Shown here piece by piece: positions 6,667-9,199 of a stretch of 9,199 bases of DNA (positions are counted from its first letter, which is position 1; the number at the start of each line of letters is the position of its first letter). Both the position numbers and the translations under genes were made by a program. Below the pieces are notes generated by a model. It saw only the letters and a program-made list of their open reading frames with translations. It was not told the origin of the DNA and made no database searches. Source of the DNA: Bacteroidaceae bacterium (GTDB lineage: Bacteria; Bacteroidota; Bacteroidia; Bacteroidales; Bacteroidaceae); contig JAFTTD010000301.1 in the NCBI GenBank assembly GCA_017466965.1, positions 1 through 9,199 on the forward strand. Direction: 5' to 3'.

Positions 6667-7563
6667 TCAATTAGCCCCTTCCGCCTGACGTTTCAGCCAT
6701 TGTTCCTTTGTTCTGCGCCAACGTTTATGCGTCCATAGCCACAGGTATGGAGTACGCTTGATGTCCTCTTCAAGCATTTTCATATAGATGTCGGTAAGGG
6801 CGAAATCCTCATATCCTTTAGGATTGTCAGTGACAGGAATAAACTCGCAATGATAATAGCCTCTTTTAGGACGTGTCACCTTAGCATAATACACCATTGC
6901 GCCAAGTTTCTTCGCAATCTGTCCAGTACCGGTGAACACTGCTGTTTCTCTGTTCAGAAACGGACTGAAATGATGGATACTGTTCCATTTAGGAAGCTGG
7001 TCGCTGATGAATCCAACTACAACTTTCTCACCATTCTTGTGAAGTTCAAGTATTCTTCTGAGCGTCTTCTTCATCGGGATACATTCTCCGCCATACTGTT
7101 CACGCAGGCGAAGGAAAATCTTGTCTGCAACTTTGTTATACAGCGGATGGTAAATTTGCGAGCAATGAGCATACGGCATCCAATACTGCAATGACGCAAT
7201 CCATTCCCAGTTGCCGAAATGACCGAGATAAGCGAACATATAATCTTTTCCTTCGTCAAACCCTTTCTTTATATGCTCCAGACCACTGAAAGTCATTCTG
7301 CGCATCATCTCCTTTTTCGACATGGAGAACAGTTTAAGGTTTTCAGCTATGTAGTCACAGAGCAGACGATAATAATCCTTTTCTATTTGCTTCAGTTCCT
7401 CTTCCGACTTTTCAGGGAAGGACTTCTGAAGATTGTCTCTCACTATCTTAGTGCGATAACGTCTCCTTGCAATAGGATAAATCAAATCAGAGATACAATA
7501 CAGTCCCCTTAAAGGAATCAAAGATAATATCCAAAATAAAGAAAAGAAAAATCTGTATGCCAT
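6667..7563 (-). CDS. lysophospholipid/lipid A acyltransferase family protein (LpxL/HtrB-like)
   Basis: This 298-residue protein, normal length for the family, probably transfers an acyl chain to lipid A at the inner membrane. The N terminus FFFSLFWILSLIPLRGLYCI is a hydrophobic anchor. The catalytic H-x4-E is HFGNWE (residues 115-120, His115 and Glu120). YLWLWTHKRWRRT (273-285) is the conserved C-terminal block of this family, and the segment after GFISDQ (184-189) matches the position of the second conserved block. In Bacteroidales a single LpxL-like enzyme often makes the penta-acylated lipid A; whether this is that enzyme cannot be told. The start ATG at 7563 gives the expected membrane leader. 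It is the last gene of the minus-strand group, 253 bases after the GT9 stop, separated by repeat copy B. No promoter consensus is visible in that gap, so it may depend on readthrough. Confidence 0.88.
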   Translation of the reverse strand: MAYRFFFSLFWILSLIPLRGLYCISDLIYPIARRRYRTKIVRDNLQKSFPEKSEEELKQIEKDYYRLLCDYIAENLKLFSMSKKEMMRRMTFSGLEHIKKGFDEGKDYMFAYLGHFGNWEWIASLQYWMPYAHCSQIYHPLYNKVADKIFLRLREQYGGECIPMKKTLRRILELHKNGEKVVVGFISDQLPKWNSIHHFSPFLNRETAVFTGTGQIAKKLGAMVYYAKVTRPKRGYYHCEFIPVTDNPKGYEDFALTDIYMKMLEEDIKRTPYLWLWTHKRWRRTKEQWLKRQAEGAN

Positions 7564-7587
7564 AGTGATTATTTTAGGAGATGGTTG

Positions 7588-7816
7588 TTAGGAATTAAGG
7601 AGTTAAGGAATTAGAGGAGTTAAGGAGTTAAGGAGTTAAGGAGTTAGAGGAGTTAAGAAGTTAAGGAGTTAAAGTAAGAAGTTAAAAAAAGGAGTTAAAA
7701 GGGGACGATAGCATAGGAAAGTAAACACCCCATAGATTCGTCTGAACTACCGAACTCCTGAACTTCTGAACTCCTAAAAATCGTTCTTTAAGATAAAGAA
7801 CTTAAGAACTTACAAA
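7588..7816. repeat. octamer-repeat element, copy B (complete, shortened right arm)
   Basis: The same module as copy A1 and in the same orientation fills the gap between the acyltransferase start and the GT9 stop. The left arm (7597-7670) is eight-base AAGGAGTT variants with two 9-base units. The stretch from 7665 to 7751 is nearly identical to 6331-6416 of A1: I see one extra A in a poly-A run and one G-to-A change. GGGG (7701-7704) and CCCC (7728-7731) bound the core. The right arm has GAACTACC (7744-7751) and only three octamers (7752-7775) before AAAAATCG, four fewer than A1. The tail runs directly up to the GT9 stop codon. Confidence 0.9.
7776..7801 (-). terminator. terminator-like hairpin after the second GT9 gene
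   Basis: On the minus strand, GTTCTTTA (7801-7794), loop TCT and TAAAGAAC (7790-7783) form a perfect 8-bp stem, followed by GA and five U (7780-7776). It begins 15 bases after the GT9 stop. The stem has only two G-C pairs, so termination may be partial, which would leave readthrough into the acyltransferase gene. Confidence 0.55.
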
Positions 7817-8857
7817 CTAAAACACGTCCTTTTTCCTCTTCATCCCTGCCTCTATTTTCTCTACTATTGTATCAACACTAATGCTTGTCATGCAGCGCAG
7901 GTCACCAAATTTGCAAGGTTTGTTCCCATATATAGAGCATGGGCGGCATGGCAGATCAACATCAACAATGCTTTCGTCCGTTTGCTTCCATCCCTTGAAA
8001 CCAGCCTTTGGGTGAGTCGCGCCCCAGATGCTCAGCGTTGGAGTACCCATCATTGCAGCAATATGCATATTTGCCGAATCCATAGAAACCATAAGATTAA
8101 GCTTGCTCATCAGCAGCATCTCGTTTCTGAGTCCGCCCATTTTGCCACACACTGATATGATGTTCTCCTTTTCCCAAGCCCTAAGCGTGTCGCTTTCATA
8201 TTTGCCTGCACCGAAGAGGAATACCTTCATGCCTTTTTCTGCAAGCGCTTCAGCCACTTGCCTCATCCTGTCTAAAGGATAAATCTTGTTCGGATGTGCC
8301 GCAAATGGCGCTATGCCAATCCATGTGTCGCCATCGTCTTTAGTGCCTGCTATTTTGTCAACACACTCAAAGCTCTCACTATCGTCAAACGACGGCTTAT
8401 TATATGCATCCGGATTCACTTCAATGCCGAGATGGCGGAACACTTCACAATATCGTTCAGTCATAGGCTTCAGAGCATCCATAACAGAAGCATTGCCTAT
8501 AAGTGCATGCTTGTCATGTCTGCCCTTGTCTATAATTGCAACAGGCACTCTGCCGATGCGGAAACACATTCTCAGGAACTTTGTACGAAGCACATCGTGA
8601 AGGTCAGCCACAGCTTCGAAGTGCTCATGATGAAGCTCTGAATACAAATGGTTCAGTCCCAACACTCCTTTATAGTCGGCAAGGTCCACGCCCATTATCC
8701 TGACGTTATCCGGCATCCAGCTGAAAAAAGGCACGAAACGTTTCTGGGTCAGCACCGTCACTTCAATTTCGGGATGCTGACTTGCCAACGAATGGATGAC
8801 GGGCACGGTCATTGCCACGTCGCCCATGGCGGAGAAACGCATTACAAGCAGACGCAT
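7817..8857 (-). CDS. glycosyltransferase family 9 (heptosyltransferase-like), second copy
   Basis: The 346-residue product is a typical GT9 enzyme, acting at the cytoplasmic face of the inner membrane in LPS core assembly. It starts with LLVMRFSAMGDVAMTVPVI (residues 3-21), the GT9 first strand and GD loop. The C-terminal domain holds WIGIAPFAAHPNKIYP (179-194) and the nucleotide-sugar signature SMDSANMHIA (258-267) with GTPTLSIWGATHP. A cysteine cluster (Cys304, 307, 315, 322 in CRPCSIYGNKPCKFGDLRC) is shared with many heptosyltransferase-like proteins and is missing from the other GT9 here. The ATG at 8857 lies only four bases after the DUF4254 stop, so the two are surely co-transcribed. 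Composition is more GC-rich than that of the glycosyltransferase genes around 3-4.6 kb. The donor may be ADP-heptose or another sugar. Confidence 0.9.
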   Translation of the reverse strand: MRLLVMRFSAMGDVAMTVPVIHSLASQHPEIEVTVLTQKRFVPFFSWMPDNVRIMGVDLADYKGVLGLNHLYSELHHEHFEAVADLHDVLRTKFLRMCFRIGRVPVAIIDKGRHDKHALIGNASVMDALKPMTERYCEVFRHLGIEVNPDAYNKPSFDDSESFECVDKIAGTKDDGDTWIGIAPFAAHPNKIYPLDRMRQVAEALAEKGMKVFLFGAGKYESDTLRAWEKENIISVCGKMGGLRNEMLLMSKLNLMVSMDSANMHIAAMMGTPTLSIWGATHPKAGFKGWKQTDESIVDVDLPCRPCSIYGNKPCKFGDLRCMTSISVDTIVEKIEAGMKRKKDVF

Positions 8858-8861
8858 GAAT

Positions 8862-9199
8862 TTATTTCTTATAAAGAATTGGGTTTGTACTTGGGTCGTT
8901 ATACATCTTCATCTGCTTATACACCTTCATATACTTTCTTCCAGCCTCAATGTCAGCAATGAGCTGGTCGATAGCAGACGAAAGGTCCTTCTGCTGTTCA
9001 AGAAGAACGTTAAGCTTTTCAGTGCATTTAGCGATGTGTTCAGCTGAAGCGTCTTCACGGCTTGCCTGCTCCTTCATGTGGTATATCTTAAGAGCGAGGA
9101 TGCTAAGGCGGTCAACAGCCCATGCAGGACTTTCAGTATTGATTGTAGCGTCATCAAGAATCTTCACATCCTTGTACTTGTCAAGGAAATAGCTGTCTA
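8862..9199 (-). CDS. DUF4254 family protein, second copy, 5' end missing
   Basis: The gene runs off the right edge; about 111 C-terminal residues are present. From DSYFLDKYKDV to STNPILY the protein is identical to the left-edge copy, and only the last residues differ (KK here, GKR there). The TAA stop at 8864-8862 is four bases from the ATG of the GT9 gene. No catalytic motif or membrane segment is visible in the part seen. Two DUF4254 copies, each placed directly before a different GT9 gene, suggest that the protein serves both enzymes or that both operons grew from one gene pair; function remains unknown. The silent-only DNA differences show that both copies are under selection or have recently been homogenised. 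Confidence 0.87.
   Translation of the reverse strand, partial: DSYFLDKYKDVKILDDATINTESPAWAVDRLSILALKIYHMKEQASREDASAEHIAKCTEKLNVLLEQQKDLSSAIDQLIADIEAGRKYMKVYKQMKMYNDPSTNPILYKK
8875..9199 (-). repeat. right arm of near-identical inverted DUF4254 repeat
   Basis: This is the reverse-complement partner of 185-509. The first difference from the edge is at 9084, so the outermost 115 bases are identical. The two arms enclose about 8.4 kb containing every other gene of the window. Confidence 0.93.

Noticed and set aside
7564..7775. Own promoter for the acyltransferase gene
   Set aside because: On the minus strand no TTTG / TAnnTTTG pair with suitable spacing was found; the nearest candidates have at least two mismatches in the -7 box.
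8286..8641. Plus-strand open frames opposite the second GT9 gene
   Set aside because: They overlap each other and a gene with clear GT9 motifs, and show no recognisable protein features; they are shadows of its codon pattern.
185..9199. Composite transposon bounded by inverted repeats
   Set aside because: The arms are coding DUF4254 sequence; no transposase, terminal inverted repeats or target duplication is seen.

Overview
The window looks like a Bacteroidales chromosome (Prevotella/Bacteroides type). The main reasons are DUF4254 genes paired with family-9 glycosyltransferases, two promoters fitting the Bacteroidetes TTTG / TAnnTTTG consensus, weak Shine-Dalgarno use, and a Csd3/MepM-like M23 peptidase with an HLD motif. 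Genus assignment is inference. No tRNA, rRNA, transposase or CRISPR was seen.

Layout. A plus-strand cluster fills 1-4666: the 3' part of a DUF4254 gene, a GT9 (heptosyltransferase-like) gene, a GT4 gene, an LPS-kinase-like (WaaP/InaA) gene with its own promoter, and an AT-rich, poorly recognisable glycosyltransferase-like gene. A 298-base intergenic region (4667-4964) carries a strong consensus promoter and duplicated dyads ahead of an envelope M23 endopeptidase gene (4965-6254). A convergent 412-base spacer (6255-6666) is made almost wholly of octanucleotide repeats. The minus strand then carries a lipid A-type acyltransferase (7563-6667), a second octamer-repeat spacer (7588-7816), a second GT9 gene (8857-7817) and a second, truncated DUF4254 gene running off the right edge.

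How the genes fit together. Two GT9 enzymes, a GT4 enzyme, a Kdo/LPS-kinase-like protein and an LpxL/HtrB-like acyltransferase point to assembly and modification of the lipid A-core part of LPS/LOS. The M23 peptidase adds peptidoglycan remodelling. DUF4254 sits directly upstream of a GT9 gene at both ends, which suggests an accessory role for it.

The most notable structures are (i) near-identical DUF4254 copies at the two window ends in inverted orientation (4 differences in 325 aligned bases, all synonymous), which could mediate inversion of the whole cluster or mark an assembly junction; and (ii) a modular octamer-repeat element, in three partial or complete copies, that fills the spacers and may form long hairpins and minus-strand terminators.
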